This document shows positions 8,140 to 18,195 of a stretch of DNA of 64,000 nucleotides, piece after piece (position 1 is the first letter of the stretch; each line of letters begins with the position of its first letter). The DNA lies in the NCBI GenBank assembly GCA_947503345.1, contig CANNCW010000002.1, forward strand, positions 186,001 to 250,000. Reading direction: 5' to 3'. Source of the stretch: an uncultured Kangiella sp. Lineage in GTDB: Bacteria > Pseudomonadota > Gammaproteobacteria > Enterobacterales > Kangiellaceae. Both the position numbers and the translations under genes were made by a program. The notes below the pieces were generated by a model. That model had not been told where the DNA came from. It made no database searches and was given only the letters and a program-made list of their open reading frames with translations.

Positions 8140-10005
8140 TTAAATTTCATCAACTTCGCTACCCACTAGGGCTTTTGCAATACTGGCATCCATACGTCTA
8201 GATGCGAATTCTTGGCTATTGGTATCAACCACTTTAATAGCTGCTTTAATAGCTTCTATATCGGTGCCTTGAGCGATAATTTCAAGTTGTTTCAAGGATG
8301 ACTCTATCGCTTCAAACTCTTCTTCGGACAATAATGCTTGGCCATTATCTTCTAAAGCTGCTCTCACGGCTTCAACCACCCTACTCGCTTCTACTTGCTC
8401 TTCTCTAAGCATTCTTTGCTGCATATCTTCTTCGGCTTTATCAATCGAAGATTTCAACATTTCGGTTACTTGGCTATCAGTTAAACCATAAGATGGCTTA
8501 ACTTGAATTTCTGCTTGTACGCCAGAAGAGGCTTCTAGCGCAGATACATTTAATAAACCGTCTGCATCAACTTGGTATGTTACTTTAATACGAGCAGCAC
8601 CAGCTACCATTGGCGGAATACCGCGCAATTCAAATCGAGCTAGAGAACGGCAATCATCTACTAATTCACGCTCACCCTGAACCACATGAATCGCCATTGC
8701 TGTTTGACCATCTTTAAACGTCGTAAATTCTTGGGCTCTCGCAATTGGAATTGGCGTATTCCTTGGAATAATTTTCTCTACCAAACCACCCATGGTTTCT
8801 ACGCCCAATGACAAAGGTAAAACATCTAACAAAAGCAATTGATCGTTAGACTTGTTACCAATCAAAATATCAGCTTGAATAGCTGCTCCAATAGCAACTA
8901 CTCGATCAGGATCAATGCTAGTCAAAGGCTCTTGTTTAAAGTATTGACCAACTTTTTCTTGTACAAGAGGCACTCGGGTAGAGCCACCAACCATCACAAT
9001 TTCTTTAATCTCAGCAGGCTTTAAACCCGCATCTTTAATAGTTCTTCGACATGCTAATAATGTCTTGTCAATAATTGGAGCCATTAACTCATCAATGTCG
9101 GATCGGTTAACTTGGCCATCCCAATTCATAAAATGAACATCAATAATATCACTATCTGTTAAAGCTTCTTTAACTTCTCGAGCTTTTAACATGGCCATTT
9201 GGTATGCCTGACGATCTTCTGCATCAACATTTGCTTTTGCTACTAATAAACCAGCAATAGCGCGATCAAAGTCGTCACCGCCCAATGCTGAATCACCGCC
9301 AGTAGCTAATACTTCATAAACGCCCTTCTCTAATCGAAGTACTGATATATCAAAAGTTCCGCCACCTAAATCATAAATGGCATGAATACCTTCATTCCCA
9401 GTATCTAAACCATAAGCTACCGCAGCAGCTGTAGGCTCATTTAACAACCGTAAGACATTCAGTCCTGCTAATTGTGCTGCATCTTTAGTCGCTTGACGCT
9501 GAGCATCATCAAAATAAGCAGGAACCGTAATCACCACTCCACCTAATTTATCCCCATCTGGAACACCTAAAGCTTTTTCAGCTCGCTCAGCTAAGACCTT
9601 TAATATTTCAGAAGATATCTCGACTGGGTTTTTTATCTCATCAAAGATTTGAATCGCTGGCATGCCTATGCCAGAAGCAGTCAATTGATTAGCGGTAAAT
9701 TCTTTAATGGCTTGAACATCCGCTAAACCGCGCCCCATTAAGCGCTTAACGGAACTAATAGTATTTTCTGCATCGCTGCATTGAAAAATTTTCGCAGAAT
9801 AACCTACAGAGATAGTTCCGTCTTTGGCATAATGAACAATTGACGGTAATAGATGATTGCCTTCTAAGTCAGCCAACGTCTCAGCAACACCACTACGAAC
9901 AGTAGCAATCAAAGAATTTGTGGTGCCTAGATCGATTCCCGCAGCATATTTATGCTCGTGGGGCTTTGTCGATTGACCTGGTTCTGCAATTTGTAATAAA
10001 GCCAT
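8140..10005 (-). CDS. hscA: Fe-S cluster assembly chaperone HscA (Hsp70 family)
   Basis: Specialised Hsp70 that, with HscB, releases clusters from IscU. The 621-residue protein has the nucleotide-binding signature [15 protein letters not shown] at the N terminus, [12 protein letters not shown] in the middle and VGGSTRVP before the substrate-binding domain. Length and the absence of the long acidic DnaK tail fit HscA. It lies in the usual place between hscB (11-nt gap) and fdx. Confidence 0.96.
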   Translation of the reverse strand: MALLQIAEPGQSTKPHEHKYAAGIDLGTTNSLIATVRSGVAETLADLEGNHLLPSIVHYAKDGTISVGYSAKIFQCSDAENTISSVKRLMGRGLADVQAIKEFTANQLTASGIGMPAIQIFDEIKNPVEISSEILKVLAERAEKALGVPDGDKLGGVVITVPAYFDDAQRQATKDAAQLAGLNVLRLLNEPTAAAVAYGLDTGNEGIHAIYDLGGGTFDISVLRLEKGVYEVLATGGDSALGGDDFDRAIAGLLVAKANVDAEDRQAYQMAMLKAREVKEALTDSDIIDVHFMNWDGQVNRSDIDELMAPIIDKTLLACRRTIKDAGLKPAEIKEIVMVGGSTRVPLVQEKVGQYFKQEPLTSIDPDRVVAIGAAIQADILIGNKSNDQLLLLDVLPLSLGVETMGGLVEKIIPRNTPIPIARAQEFTTFKDGQTAMAIHVVQGERELVDDCRSLARFELRGIPPMVAGAARIKVTYQVDADGLLNVSALEASSGVQAEIQVKPSYGLTDSQVTEMLKSSIDKAEEDMQQRMLREEQVEASRVVEAVRAALEDNGQALLSEEEFEAIESSLKQLEIIAQGTDIEAIKAAIKVVDTNSQEFASRRMDASIAKALVGSEVDEI

Positions 10006-10016
10006 GTGTTGGATTC

Positions 10017-10538
10017 TTATCCTAGTATTTTCTCTTCAGCCACTTCAATATCAATTAAAGTTTTACGCAAGAATTGTAGCTTATGAATTTCAGCTAATAT
10101 TTTATCAGTTTCTAGTTCATTCTGATCGAAGAATTTATTAATAGATGCTATCTGTTTATTTTCCATAGACTCAACTTGCTCGGCAAAATCCATCAAACCA
10201 TTCATATCTTTTTTGTTAGCCAAACTCTCAAGCTCTTCCCGTAGCTCTAATTGTTGCATTAAAAACATAGGTTCTTTAACAGTGACTTCGCCTGTTCCAT
10301 CAATACCTGTTTTTAATTGCAATAAAGCTTGGGCACGACGCACAGGGCTTTTTAAAATCCCATAAGCATCGTTAATTTGTGTAGTTTTTTGCATCGCTGC
10401 CAGTTGCTCTTGATCACTTGCCGAAGCAAAACGATCAGGATGCACAGCTTGAAGCATACTCCGTAATTTTTGCGAAAGCTCCTGGACATTTAATAAAAAA
10501 TTCGGCTCAAGGCCGAATAGTTCAAATGGATTCTTCAA
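10017..10538 (-). CDS. hscB: Fe-S cluster assembly co-chaperone HscB
   Basis: J-domain co-chaperone that delivers IscU to HscA and stimulates its ATPase. The N-terminal J domain holds the essential HPD motif (AVHPDRFAS), and the C-terminal helical domain binds IscU. The start is TTG (no in-frame ATG fits) and gives [12 protein letters not shown], which aligns with normal HscB starts. 173 residues, the expected size. Lies 11 nt after iscA. Confidence 0.94.
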   Translation of the reverse strand: MKNPFELFGLEPNFLLNVQELSQKLRSMLQAVHPDRFASASDQEQLAAMQKTTQINDAYGILKSPVRRAQALLQLKTGIDGTGEVTVKEPMFLMQQLELREELESLANKKDMNGLMDFAEQVESMENKQIASINKFFDQNELETDKILAEIHKLQFLRKTLIDIEVAEEKILG

Positions 10539-10549
10539 TGATTATTCTC

Positions 10550-10873
10550 TTAAACAGTAAAGGACTCACCGCAACCACACTCACCCTTCACATTGGGATT
10601 CGTGAACTCAAAGCCTTCGTTTAACCCTTCTTTCTTAAACTCTAAGTGAGTGCCATCAAGGTAAACTTTGCTTTTAGCATCGACGATTATCTTAATGCCT
10701 TTATCTTCAAACATTTCATCGTCTTCGTTCACCTCATCGACAAACTCAAGTACGTAAGCCAAACCCGAACAGCCAGTGGTGGTTACGCCTAAACGTAGTC
10801 CTAAACCTTTACCACGAATGGCTAAAAAGTTTTTTACGCGCTCAGCGGCGGCTTCTGATAAAGTAATTGCCAT
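10550..10873 (-). CDS. iscA: Iron-sulfur carrier protein IscA
   Basis: A-type carrier that transfers Fe-S clusters to apoproteins. The three conserved cysteines are present: TTGCSGLAY and the C-terminal GECGCGESF. 107 residues, the family norm. Sits between iscU and hscB with short gaps (8 and 11 nt), consistent with one transcript. Confidence 0.96.
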   Translation of the reverse strand: MAITLSEAAAERVKNFLAIRGKGLGLRLGVTTTGCSGLAYVLEFVDEVNEDDEMFEDKGIKIIVDAKSKVYLDGTHLEFKKEGLNEGFEFTNPNVKGECGCGESFTV

Positions 10874-10881
10874 AAGACTAT

Positions 10882-11265
10882 TTACTTACCTTTTTTCTCT
10901 TTGTAATCAGTTACCGCAGCTTTAATCGCATCTTCTGCTAAAACCGAACAGTGAATTTTCACCGGTGGTAATGCTAACTCTTCTGCGATGTCAGTGTTCT
11001 TAATTTCTTGCGCTTCATCAATGCTTTTACCTTTAACCCATTCTGTAATTAAAGAACTTGATGCAATCGCAGAACCACAACCATAAGTTTTAAACTTAGC
11101 GTCTTCGATAATACCATCTTCGCTAACTTTAATTTGTAACTTCATTACATCACCACAAGCAGGTGCGCCAACCATACCAGTTCCAACACCTTCTTCGTCT
11201 TTGTCAAAACCGCCAACATTACGTGGGTTTTCATAATGATCAATTACTTTTTCGCTATAAGCCAT
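10882..11265 (-). CDS. iscU: Fe-S cluster scaffold protein IscU
   Basis: Scaffold on which IscS-derived sulfur and iron are assembled. Conserved ligands are seen in [10 protein letters not shown] (Cys and Asp), [11 protein letters not shown] and [11 protein letters not shown]. The LPPVK motif recognised by HscA is present directly before IHCSV. 127 residues as expected. AGAAAG-type ribosome site lies upstream of the ATG. Confidence 0.97.
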   Translation of the reverse strand: MAYSEKVIDHYENPRNVGGFDKDEEGVGTGMVGAPACGDVMKLQIKVSEDGIIEDAKFKTYGCGSAIASSSLITEWVKGKSIDEAQEIKNTDIAEELALPPVKIHCSVLAEDAIKAAVTDYKEKKGK

Positions 11266-11306
11266 TTTCTTTCTCCGCTTATTTGTTTCTCAGTTTTGAG
11301 AAAAAT

Positions 11307-12521
11307 CTAATGAGCTGTCCACTCAACCTGTGACAAGTCGATACCATCTTTGTACATATCCCAAAGCGGTGACAACTCACGTAAACGGCCAATGCCGTCA
11401 TTAATTTGTGTTAAGGCGTAATCCACTTCTTCTTCAGTGGTAAAACGACCAATGGTAAAACGAATCGAGCTATGCGCCAATTCGTCATCACGACCAAGCG
11501 CTCTTAATACATAAGATGGCTCCAAACTCGCTGAAGTACAAGCCGAGCCGGAAGAAACCGCCAAATCTTTAAGCGCCATAATCAAAGATTCACCTTCAAC
11601 AAAGTTAAAGCTGATGTTGATAATACCCGCTACGCGCTGAGTTTCATGACCATTAAGATACACTTCTTCCATATCTTTAACGCCATTCCACAAACGCTCT
11701 CGCAATTTAATAATGCGTGCATTATCTTGAGCCATATCTTCTTTAGCTATACGAGCTGCTTCGCCCATACCGACAATTTGGTGAGTCGCTAAAGTACCGG
11801 AACGCATACCACGCTCATGACCACCGCCGTGCATTTGTGCTTCGATACGCACACGAGGCTTACGACGAACGTATAAAACGCCGATACCTTTAGGGCCATA
11901 CATCTTATGGCCAGAAATCGACATCACATCAACTTTAGTCTTAGTGACATCAATTGGTAATTTACCCGCCGATTGTGCGGCATCAACATGAAACATGATT
12001 TTACGCGAACGACACATCTCTCCGATAGCATCAATGTCCTGAACGACACCCGTTTCATTGTTGACGTGCATCACGCTCACTAAAACCGTATCGTCACGCA
12101 TAGCCGCTTCTAACGCCGCTAGGTCTAATAAGCCGTCTTCTTGTACATCCATATAGGTGACGTCATAACCTTCCCGCTCTAGCTGACGCGCCGTATCTAA
12201 AACTGCTTTGTGCTCAGTTTTAACAGTAATAATGTGCTTACCTTTCTTTTGGTAGAAATGAGCAATACCTTTAATCGCAAGGTTATCAGATTCCGTTGCA
12301 CCAGAAGTCCAAACGATTTCACGAGGATCGGCATTAATCAAATCCGCAACGTGTGCACGCGCATCATCAACCGCCTCTTCCGCAGCCCAACCAAATTTAT
12401 GCGAGCGCGAAGCAGGATTACCATAAATTCCCTCAACGCCCATATATTGAACCATCTTCTCTACAACTCGCGGATCGATTGGCGTAGTCGCAGCGTAATC
12501 AAAATAGATGGGTAATTTCAT
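11307..12521 (-). CDS. iscS: Cysteine desulfurase IscS
   Basis: PLP enzyme that takes sulfur from cysteine and passes it as persulfide to IscU, tRNA thiolation enzymes and others. Visible are the PLP-lysine region [14 protein letters not shown] and the flexible loop with the catalytic cysteine [10 protein letters not shown]. The HVDAAQS motif and the C-terminal MYKDGIDL...VEWTAH end are typical. 404 residues. Second gene of the isc operon, 30 nt after iscR. Confidence 0.97.
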   Translation of the reverse strand: MKLPIYFDYAATTPIDPRVVEKMVQYMGVEGIYGNPASRSHKFGWAAEEAVDDARAHVADLINADPREIVWTSGATESDNLAIKGIAHFYQKKGKHIITVKTEHKAVLDTARQLEREGYDVTYMDVQEDGLLDLAALEAAMRDDTVLVSVMHVNNETGVVQDIDAIGEMCRSRKIMFHVDAAQSAGKLPIDVTKTKVDVMSISGHKMYGPKGIGVLYVRRKPRVRIEAQMHGGGHERGMRSGTLATHQIVGMGEAARIAKEDMAQDNARIIKLRERLWNGVKDMEEVYLNGHETQRVAGIINISFNFVEGESLIMALKDLAVSSGSACTSASLEPSYVLRALGRDDELAHSSIRFTIGRFTTEEEVDYALTQINDGIGRLRELSPLWDMYKDGIDLSQVEWTAH

Positions 12522-12551
12522 TGTCTTCTCTTCACTTAATAAATACTAAAA

Positions 12552-13031
12552 TTAGCTAAGGAAAATTAGCTCATCTTCGCTAATTTTCATCTCGTTAGCG
12601 GCATCCTGACGACCAGCTACTCGTTTTACAAAACGACGCTGGACCACCTGCTCTAAACTGATACCACTTAAAAACTGATAAATTTGGTCGGATAATTCCG
12701 CCCATAGCTGGTGAGACAAGCAATGCTCACCATCCTGACATCCGCCCTTACCTTTACAGCGAGTCGCATCAATCTGCTCATTCACGGCCAAAACCACATC
12801 TGCAATAGTGATATGATTAGCTGAACGTTGTAATTCATAGCCGCCACCAGGCCCGCGAATACTATCGACTAAATTGGCTTTTCGCAACTTAGAAAACAGT
12901 TGTTCTAGGTAGGATAAAGAAATATCTTGTCTTCCAGAAATCTCAGACAAACTAATGGGCCCACTTCCAGAATGAAGCGCTAAATCAAGCATCGCTGTCA
13001 CCGCATAACGGCCTTTTGTACTTAATTTCAT
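12552..13031 (-). CDS. iscR: Fe-S cluster-sensing regulator IscR
   Basis: Rrf2-family regulator that represses the isc operon when it carries a [2Fe-2S] cluster. The N-terminal winged helix begins [20 protein letters not shown], and the three cluster cysteines lie in [13 protein letters not shown] at about residues 92-104. His in CLSHQLW completes the ligand set. 159 residues. First gene of the operon; a matching IscR-type promoter lies upstream. Confidence 0.96.
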   Translation of the reverse strand: MKLSTKGRYAVTAMLDLALHSGSGPISLSEISGRQDISLSYLEQLFSKLRKANLVDSIRGPGGGYELQRSANHITIADVVLAVNEQIDATRCKGKGGCQDGEHCLSHQLWAELSDQIYQFLSGISLEQVVQRRFVKRVAGRQDAANEMKISEDELIFLS

Positions 13032-13086
13032 GATTAGCTATCGTTCGAGTTAGAAAAACTTAATTAAAGGATGTTTCGATAACCAA

Positions 13087-13115
13087 ATTATCTCAATTCC
13101 GAGTAATTTAGTCAA
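13087..13115 (-). promoter_or_regulatory. isc operon promoter with IscR type-1 site
   Basis: On the minus strand a -35 TTGACT (13110-13115) and -10 GATAAT (13087-13092) are separated by exactly 17 bp. The region reads TTGACTAAATTACTCGGAAT, which matches the type-1 IscR operator that overlaps the isc promoter in gammaproteobacteria (from memory). The start of transcription would fall near 13080, giving a leader of about 50 nt. Confidence 0.8.
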
Positions 13116-13164
13116 GATTATTATACTTGATAAAGAGTGTGTACTTACAATAGTTGCCTAAATG

Positions 13165-13193
13165 TACTCTACAAAGTAAAACCCTGTAGAGTA
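13165..13193. repeat. Inverted repeat between the AlkB-like operon and iscR
   Basis: Perfect 9-bp arms TACTCTACA and TGTAGAGTA with an 11-nt loop. There is no T tract on either strand, so it is either a weak or Rho-aided end of the minus-strand operon or a protein-binding dyad. Confidence 0.45.
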
Positions 13194-13210
13194 TTCACAA
13201 CTATAAATTC

Positions 13211-13420
13211 CTATCTCCCCTTAAACCATCGATAAGGCTCCTTACCTGTAAGTTTAAAGTAAATCACCATATTCGACATATGGGTTAACAATAAAATGGC
13301 GGATAATGCTAGAGCCCATTCTATTTGTCGATAATGTTGGTGTGCTTCGATGCTGTAAAGACCATATCCAACTAGCGCCGTCCAGAATGCCATGACAATA
13401 AAGGCTTTGATACTTTTCAT
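13211..13420 (-). CDS. Small membrane protein of the AlkB-like operon
   Basis: A 69-residue protein with two predicted transmembrane helices (about 7-25 and 35-54) and a basic C-terminal tail (YRWFKGR). Not recognised. It overlaps the ferredoxin gene by four bases (ATGA), so it is translationally coupled to it. It may be a small membrane partner of the hydroxylase system; this rests on position only. Confidence 0.65.
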   Translation of the reverse strand: MKSIKAFIVMAFWTALVGYGLYSIEAHQHYRQIEWALALSAILLLTHMSNMVIYFKLTGKEPYRWFKGR

Positions 13421-13749
13421 AATTTATTTCTCTTCTTAATGTTATCCAAATTAACTTTTACTCTAACGTCCGAACATAATTCTGACTGACAAGCTAGCAC
13501 ATAACCGTCAGCTATTTCATTCCGATTCAGAACATAGCTAAAGTCAATTTGAGGTTTGATTTTTCCAGCTAACAATTGAGTTTTACAAGAACCGCAACTG
13601 CCTACCTTGCAACGATGCGGCCAATCTAGACCTGAACTTAAAGCAGCATTTAACAGGGTTTTGCCCTTTTCAACTTTAAGCGTTACAGGAGATGACTCAT
13701 CATTGATGTATGCCGTGTGCTCTTTTGTTTTGTTAAATAACCCAAACAT
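13417..13749 (-). CDS. Plant-type [2Fe-2S] ferredoxin
   Basis: A 110-residue soluble ferredoxin. The cluster motif CKVGSCGSCKTQ supplies three ligands and the fourth is in VLACQSELC. It lies 5 nt after the AlkB-like gene and overlaps the next small gene, so it most likely donates electrons to the hydroxylase. AlkB enzymes usually use rubredoxin. XylM-type hydroxylases use a [2Fe-2S] partner (XylA), so this pairing is closer to XylM/XylA logic. No reductase domain is attached. Confidence 0.85.
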   Translation of the reverse strand: MFGLFNKTKEHTAYINDESSPVTLKVEKGKTLLNAALSSGLDWPHRCKVGSCGSCKTQLLAGKIKPQIDFSYVLNRNEIADGYVLACQSELCSDVRVKVNLDNIKKRNKL

Positions 13750-13754
13750 GGCCT

Positions 13755-14894
13755 TTAACTCTCAATGCCAATGGATTTAAATTTATCGGCAACCAAGCGT
13801 TCTTCATCAGTTGCATGATTTTCATCCCAATCTTCAAGCAATCGCTTTACAAATTTACGAAATAAAAATGGTACCAGTGTTAACACGAATAGAGAGAAAT
13901 AACCAATTCCATAATTTGGAGCGCCAACATCATCAAGCTCCCAAAAATAGGTTTCACCCCTAACATGGTGGTCGCCTTGTCGGCCAATTTCAATAAAGAA
14001 CCAACTAGTAAAAACGTTATCATTATCCCAAGAGTGGCGATGCTCCACTGGATGCCCTTCTTGTCGAATCAAACCATAATGCCCCATAAAATTAAGCGCT
14101 TCTAATAAGAAGTTTGAGATGGCCCAAACAGCTATAAGGGCTGCAACACCTAATAAACCCCCAGCCCAAACAAATAAGAAAACTGATGGTAAGCTATATA
14201 GATAACCCAAGATCCATTTGTTCTTGAAACTGAGTGTAGACTTGCCTTGGTTATTAAGTTTCTCTCTTTCTAAATCATAAGAAAACTTTGACTGACCAAC
14301 GTGTGATAACCAAGTATGCCAATAGACATTACGACCTCTTGGCGCAGTTGCAGGATCGTCTTCATGACCTAAGTCTAAATGATGATTATAGACATGGGCG
14401 TATGTAAAGTGTGATGCTCCACTTAGCGCCATGATTAAGCGCGAAACAAAGAAACCTTCTTTTTTGTTATGAGAAAGCTCATGTCCATAGATAATGCCAA
14501 GCCCAGCCCATAAGGCCGTGGAAAGGGTTGCACCAATCAAATGTAAACCAGAAATCCCTAACTGGTAACTAAAGATACTTATATTTGCAGTTCCAATCGG
14601 CACTCCACTGGTATATTGATAAAGTCGCCATGCCAATACTAGCTGTAATAAAATAAACACTGGCAACATGATATACATAACTAAATATTGAAACACTTTT
14701 ACGCCATAAGAATTACCATTGGCATCCTTTTCAGCCCTAAACCGTATATCTTTAGTTACCGTATCAATAACTGTATAGACACCAAATAAAGCCACACCTA
14801 GCCAAGCATAGATTCCGCCCAGCAAGATTCCTGTAATTGTCACTAAAGAAGAGACAGGCACGATTAAATATCGTGCATTCACGAAAAATCGCAT
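13755..14894 (-). CDS. AlkB/XylM-like membrane di-iron hydroxylase
   Basis: Integral-membrane non-haem di-iron oxygenase of the alkane hydroxylase / xylene monooxygenase type. The 379-residue protein has several transmembrane helices and the conserved histidine boxes: GHELSH (about 137-142), HVYNHHLDLGHEDDPA (about 167-182), a NFMGHYGLIR segment matching the AlkB NYIEHYGLLR signature, and RHSWDND plus GRQGDHH further on. Substrate is not predictable: alkane, fatty-acyl or terpenoid methyl groups are all possible. First gene of a three-gene operon with a ferredoxin. AGGAG precedes the ATG. Confidence 0.85.
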   Translation of the reverse strand: MRFFVNARYLIVPVSSLVTITGILLGGIYAWLGVALFGVYTVIDTVTKDIRFRAEKDANGNSYGVKVFQYLVMYIMLPVFILLQLVLAWRLYQYTSGVPIGTANISIFSYQLGISGLHLIGATLSTALWAGLGIIYGHELSHNKKEGFFVSRLIMALSGASHFTYAHVYNHHLDLGHEDDPATAPRGRNVYWHTWLSHVGQSKFSYDLEREKLNNQGKSTLSFKNKWILGYLYSLPSVFLFVWAGGLLGVAALIAVWAISNFLLEALNFMGHYGLIRQEGHPVEHRHSWDNDNVFTSWFFIEIGRQGDHHVRGETYFWELDDVGAPNYGIGYFSLFVLTLVPFLFRKFVKRLLEDWDENHATDEERLVADKFKSIGIES

Positions 14895-15174
14895 TAGAAA
14901 ACTCCTAATGTTTAATTAAAGTTAAATCCTGGGGAAATATGAATTCAGAATTGAATTATTTATTTTCCGTTTTAGCGCCTTCTTTTAAATCGCGGCAATA
15001 GGATCAAATCACGATTGATATAAATAATACTAAAATTAAAAAGCAGTTCAAGCGTTTTTTTATCAAAAACGGAATATTTTTTACGCCTATGAAATTAACC
15101 TAGATACTATCTATCTTTTGTTTGGTACAATAGATTTTATTGACTTCTCTAACCTTTAGCATAAGGTATTCTTC
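14895..15174. promoter_or_regulatory. Divergent control region of the AlkB-like operon and the VF530 gene
   Basis: AT-rich 280-bp gap between divergent genes. It contains a 9-bp inverted repeat, TTCCGTTTT (14965-14973) and AAAACGGAA (15066-15074), with arms 92 bp apart, and a weaker dyad ATCAA-N7-TTGAT at 15003-15019. Two half-sites so far apart near divergent promoters could be bound by one looping regulator. No clear -10/-35 pair was assigned. Confidence 0.4.
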
Positions 15175-15654
15175 TTGGATAACGAACTTAATTATAAGAG
15201 CAACCCCTTAAATGGCGTTGGTCTAAAGCAACTCATAACTGAAATCGTCGAGCAGTATGGCTACGACCTGCTGCATGCTTACTTGAACTTGAATTGCTTT
15301 AAATCAAATCCAAGCATTCCATCAAGCGTTAATTTCTTAAAGAAAACGGAATGGGCGCGAGAAAAAGTCGAAGCCTTTTATTTATATCAATATAAGAGCC
15401 TGCCCTCTCCTACTTACAAGCAGCAACAAGTTCCCCCAAGAGATCGCATTATTCCAGATGATCAAATTCCAGGAGAACCTGCCGAACTAACATTTGAAGA
15501 TGCTAAGCTATTACGTGAAGAAAATGCTAAGAAAGCATCTTCTTACGGCCAAGAGCCCCCTAAAGCGAATAAACCTATAAAGCCTAGCAACACGAAAGCA
15601 AAGCCAAGCAAAAGCTCCAAGAGTGATCCCTGGGCAAAGTATAGACATAAGTAA
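15175..15654 (+). CDS. VF530 family (DUF2132) DNA-binding protein with lysine-rich tail
   Basis: Residues about 9-80 (NPLNGVGLKQLITEIVEQYG ... NPSIPSSVNFLKKTEWAREKVE) match the small VF530/DUF2132 family, recalled as a DNA-binding fold. Family members are often about 75-90 residues; this one has a C-terminal extension rich in Lys, Pro and Ser ending DPWAKYRHK. The start is TTG with AAGG about 8 nt upstream; no ATG gives the full domain. Function is not known to me beyond likely nucleic-acid binding. Confidence 0.8.
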   Translation: MDNELNYKSNPLNGVGLKQLITEIVEQYGYDLLHAYLNLNCFKSNPSIPSSVNFLKKTEWAREKVEAFYLYQYKSLPSPTYKQQQVPPRDRIIPDDQIPGEPAELTFEDAKLLREENAKKASSYGQEPPKANKPIKPSNTKAKPSKSSKSDPWAKYRHK

Positions 15655-15664
15655 TAATCAGCTT

Positions 15665-17191
15665 TTACTTAAGCAATTCTTCTATCTTAACTTTTCGACT
15701 CTGTTCATTAGCTTTTTTAACTTCATTGAGCATTTTATCCAGCTGAGACTTTTCAATATAGTTGCCATTTGCAATGACGGCATTGATTGTGCGAGTGTTA
15801 TTGATATCGATAAGCGGATTTTTATCTAGTAATAATAAATCTGCTCGATACCCTTCTTTGATAACACCTGTTTTTAGGCCCATCCATTTGGCAGGCACAG
15901 AAGTTGTAGCTTGTAGCACTTGTGAATTACTTAAACCAAGTCGGTTAAGCTCTTTCAATTCATTATGTAATGAAAAACCAGCTATCATGCCACAAGCGCC
16001 AAGGGCATCGGTTCCGGCTAAAATAGTTACGTCTGCATTCATGAGAGCTAAAGTAATAATCTTTATAGCTTCATTGTAAGCCAACCTATTATCCATATAT
16101 GCCTGTTTAGTAGCTGGACTTTTACTATGGCGGTTTTGATAGTTATTAGAACCAGGCAAACATCCCTTAGATACCTTTGAGCCTTCTAGCCAACCGGGAT
16201 TTTGATATTCAAGTTCTATCGACTTAAAAAACTCTGGAAGTTCAAACATTTGTTGTTCAATAGTTTTATGTAACCAGACGGTAGAAGACAGTGCAATATC
16301 ATGCTGTTTGAACTTTTTTGCTATTTCGTTGGCTTTTGAACGAAAGTCTATAAGAAAATCTTCTCTATTTTTCGAGTAAATGCCTCCATATTGATTTGCT
16401 AGATTTTGCACAATTGAGTCAATATGACTTAATTGTGATTGCCCCGATTTATATAAATCATCAAGAGTTAATCCAACTGGTAGGTGTCCAATAATAGGAA
16501 TTCCTTGCTTAGTAGCTTCATCATTTATCGCAAAATAACTTTCAGAGCTCATGTCAGAACTTAATTTAATGGATTGATAGCCATCTTCTTTATAATCGAG
16601 GACCGCTTTCCTTACTGCTTCGGATGTCGTGAAGTTTTGTTCTCTTTGCTCAAACATACTTCTAACGGTCGTAAACCAATCACTTTTACTGGTGACTTTT
16701 GGTGAAGCAATATAGATACCAGGACTGATAGCTCCCTGGTTGTACTCAGCTATATAATCAAAATGATGACTCATACCCGTCATTTCACCAATTTGTGTTA
16801 CTCCATTGGCGATATAGAGAAGTAGATCATTCTTACTCTTCTTAAGATGTACATGAGAATCAATTAAGCCAGGAATAAGAAAGCGTCCTTGACCATTAAT
16901 AACTTTGTACTCTACTGGCACTTGCTCTGAATTTGATATTTTAATTATCTTTCGATCTTTAAGAAAAACAGTCAAATTCTCGCGCATATAATTTGAATCT
17001 TCGGAAAGCACATGGACATTGGTAATAGCGATTTCACCAGAATCAAAGGAAATTCCATCCGTGTTAACGACCATAGTGTTACCACCAAGCATCTGATCGA
17101 TTTCATTTCTAAAATAACCATAGGCTAATAGAATGGAAATTGAACTTAGCAATAAAAAACCAGCAAAACTTTTTTTAATTAAAGACATCAT
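15665..17191 (-). CDS. Membrane-anchored amidohydrolase (imidazolonepropionase-like)
   Basis: Metal-dependent hydrolase of the amidohydrolase superfamily, held in the membrane by an N-terminal helix. Metal ligands are visible in LIDSHVHLKK (HxH), GHLP and the LSHIDS histidine, and the late catalytic Asp in LAGTDALG. The C terminus ends with the usual RADLLLLDKNPL strand. A TTG at 17200 would also open the frame, but AAGG is too close to it. ATG at 17191, with AAGG ten bases upstream, is preferred. It follows the TPR gene by 5 nt, so the two form an operon. Substrate unknown; peptidase-like or lactonase-like roles are possible. Confidence 0.82.
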   Translation of the reverse strand: MMSLIKKSFAGFLLLSSISILLAYGYFRNEIDQMLGGNTMVVNTDGISFDSGEIAITNVHVLSEDSNYMRENLTVFLKDRKIIKISNSEQVPVEYKVINGQGRFLIPGLIDSHVHLKKSKNDLLLYIANGVTQIGEMTGMSHHFDYIAEYNQGAISPGIYIASPKVTSKSDWFTTVRSMFEQREQNFTTSEAVRKAVLDYKEDGYQSIKLSSDMSSESYFAINDEATKQGIPIIGHLPVGLTLDDLYKSGQSQLSHIDSIVQNLANQYGGIYSKNREDFLIDFRSKANEIAKKFKQHDIALSSTVWLHKTIEQQMFELPEFFKSIELEYQNPGWLEGSKVSKGCLPGSNNYQNRHSKSPATKQAYMDNRLAYNEAIKIITLALMNADVTILAGTDALGACGMIAGFSLHNELKELNRLGLSNSQVLQATTSVPAKWMGLKTGVIKEGYRADLLLLDKNPLIDINNTRTINAVIANGNYIEKSQLDKMLNEVKKANEQSRKVKIEELLK

Positions 17192-17196
17192 CCCAA

Positions 17197-18138
17197 TCAA
17201 GCCTTAATCTCTTTTAGGAAAGAAGCTATTTTTTCTTTTAGTGACTTTTCCTTAGTTGATGCTTTCAGAGATTTAAATGTCTCTTGATTGACTGATTTAT
17301 CACCTTTAAGAAATAGCAACTGCTTCAAACGAAAATCTATCCAGTCATCTGGAATAGTTTTTACATCCGCTAACAAATCAGCATATTGCTTAATACTAGC
17401 TATTCCTAAATCGAGCTTTCTGCGAGATTCAGCAGCTAGTTTTGCCACTTGGTAGAAGCGCATTTCAGCAAAATCAGTTAATAATTCAGGCTTATCTAAT
17501 TTAACAGTAAGAATAATATCCAAGGCCCTAGAGTAATAACCATAATTAGATAGTGTCATGGCGTAATCATATTTAAACTGTTCCGGATTGTTTGAATCCA
17601 ACTGCTCCAAAGCTTCACTATATCTTTGCTGTAACAAATCAAATTCCTTTTTATCAATTAAATTTCCACTTTCCATGGAAAAAGCCAATTGCTTATCAAC
17701 GGCTCTTAACTGATCAATTAATGCAGGAATGGACTCTTTTTCCCCGCCCGCCATTACAGGTGCCTGCTCATGAAATCGGATCAAACCTAGAATAGAATCT
17801 TTATGTCGAGGATCTATAGATAATGCATGTTCAAAGTGCTTTTTTGCATCTCTAGCATATCCGAGCTTACTAAATATACTAGCTTCTTGTGCTTGTGCAC
17901 CAGCAATACGTCCTGCCATAAATAGGTAATCAGCATTATTTTCTGAAGTTTCTAATGCCTTCTCAATGTAATCTTCTGCCTGGTCTAATTCTTTCTTATT
18001 AAGCTCCATTTTAGCCAAATCAAGCCAGTGATTCCCTTTGGAAGAGTTATTTTCACTTGCTACGCTGTTAGTCTGTAATGAGATACTGGCAATCACTAAG
18101 ATTGTCTTTAGCCAGAGTTGTAATTTATTGCACTTCAT
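17197..18138 (-). CDS. Exported TPR-repeat protein
   Basis: A 313-residue protein with an N-terminal signal sequence (LWLKTILVIASISLQTNSVAS) and helical TPR-like repeats, clearest at about residues 38-120 (KKELDQAEDYIEKALETSEN, then a repeat around ALSIDPRHKDSILGL). Probably periplasmic and an assembly or binding partner of the amidohydrolase encoded directly downstream. A 29-bp dyad motif 58 nt before its start is shared with the operon at 18987, which suggests common control. Confidence 0.75.
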   Translation of the reverse strand: MKCNKLQLWLKTILVIASISLQTNSVASENNSSKGNHWLDLAKMELNKKELDQAEDYIEKALETSENNADYLFMAGRIAGAQAQEASIFSKLGYARDAKKHFEHALSIDPRHKDSILGLIRFHEQAPVMAGGEKESIPALIDQLRAVDKQLAFSMESGNLIDKKEFDLLQQRYSEALEQLDSNNPEQFKYDYAMTLSNYGYYSRALDIILTVKLDKPELLTDFAEMRFYQVAKLAAESRRKLDLGIASIKQYADLLADVKTIPDDWIDFRLKQLLFLKGDKSVNQETFKSLKASTKEKSLKEKIASFLKEIKA

Positions 18139-18195
18139 TCGTATATCCTAAAAAGTTATTTTTGAGGGCTTAATTTAAGAAAACTAACCCAATAA

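Noticed and set aside
13165..13193. Inverted repeat as a second IscR site
   Set aside because: It does not match the IscR motif; the clear IscR-type site overlaps the promoter at 13087-13115.
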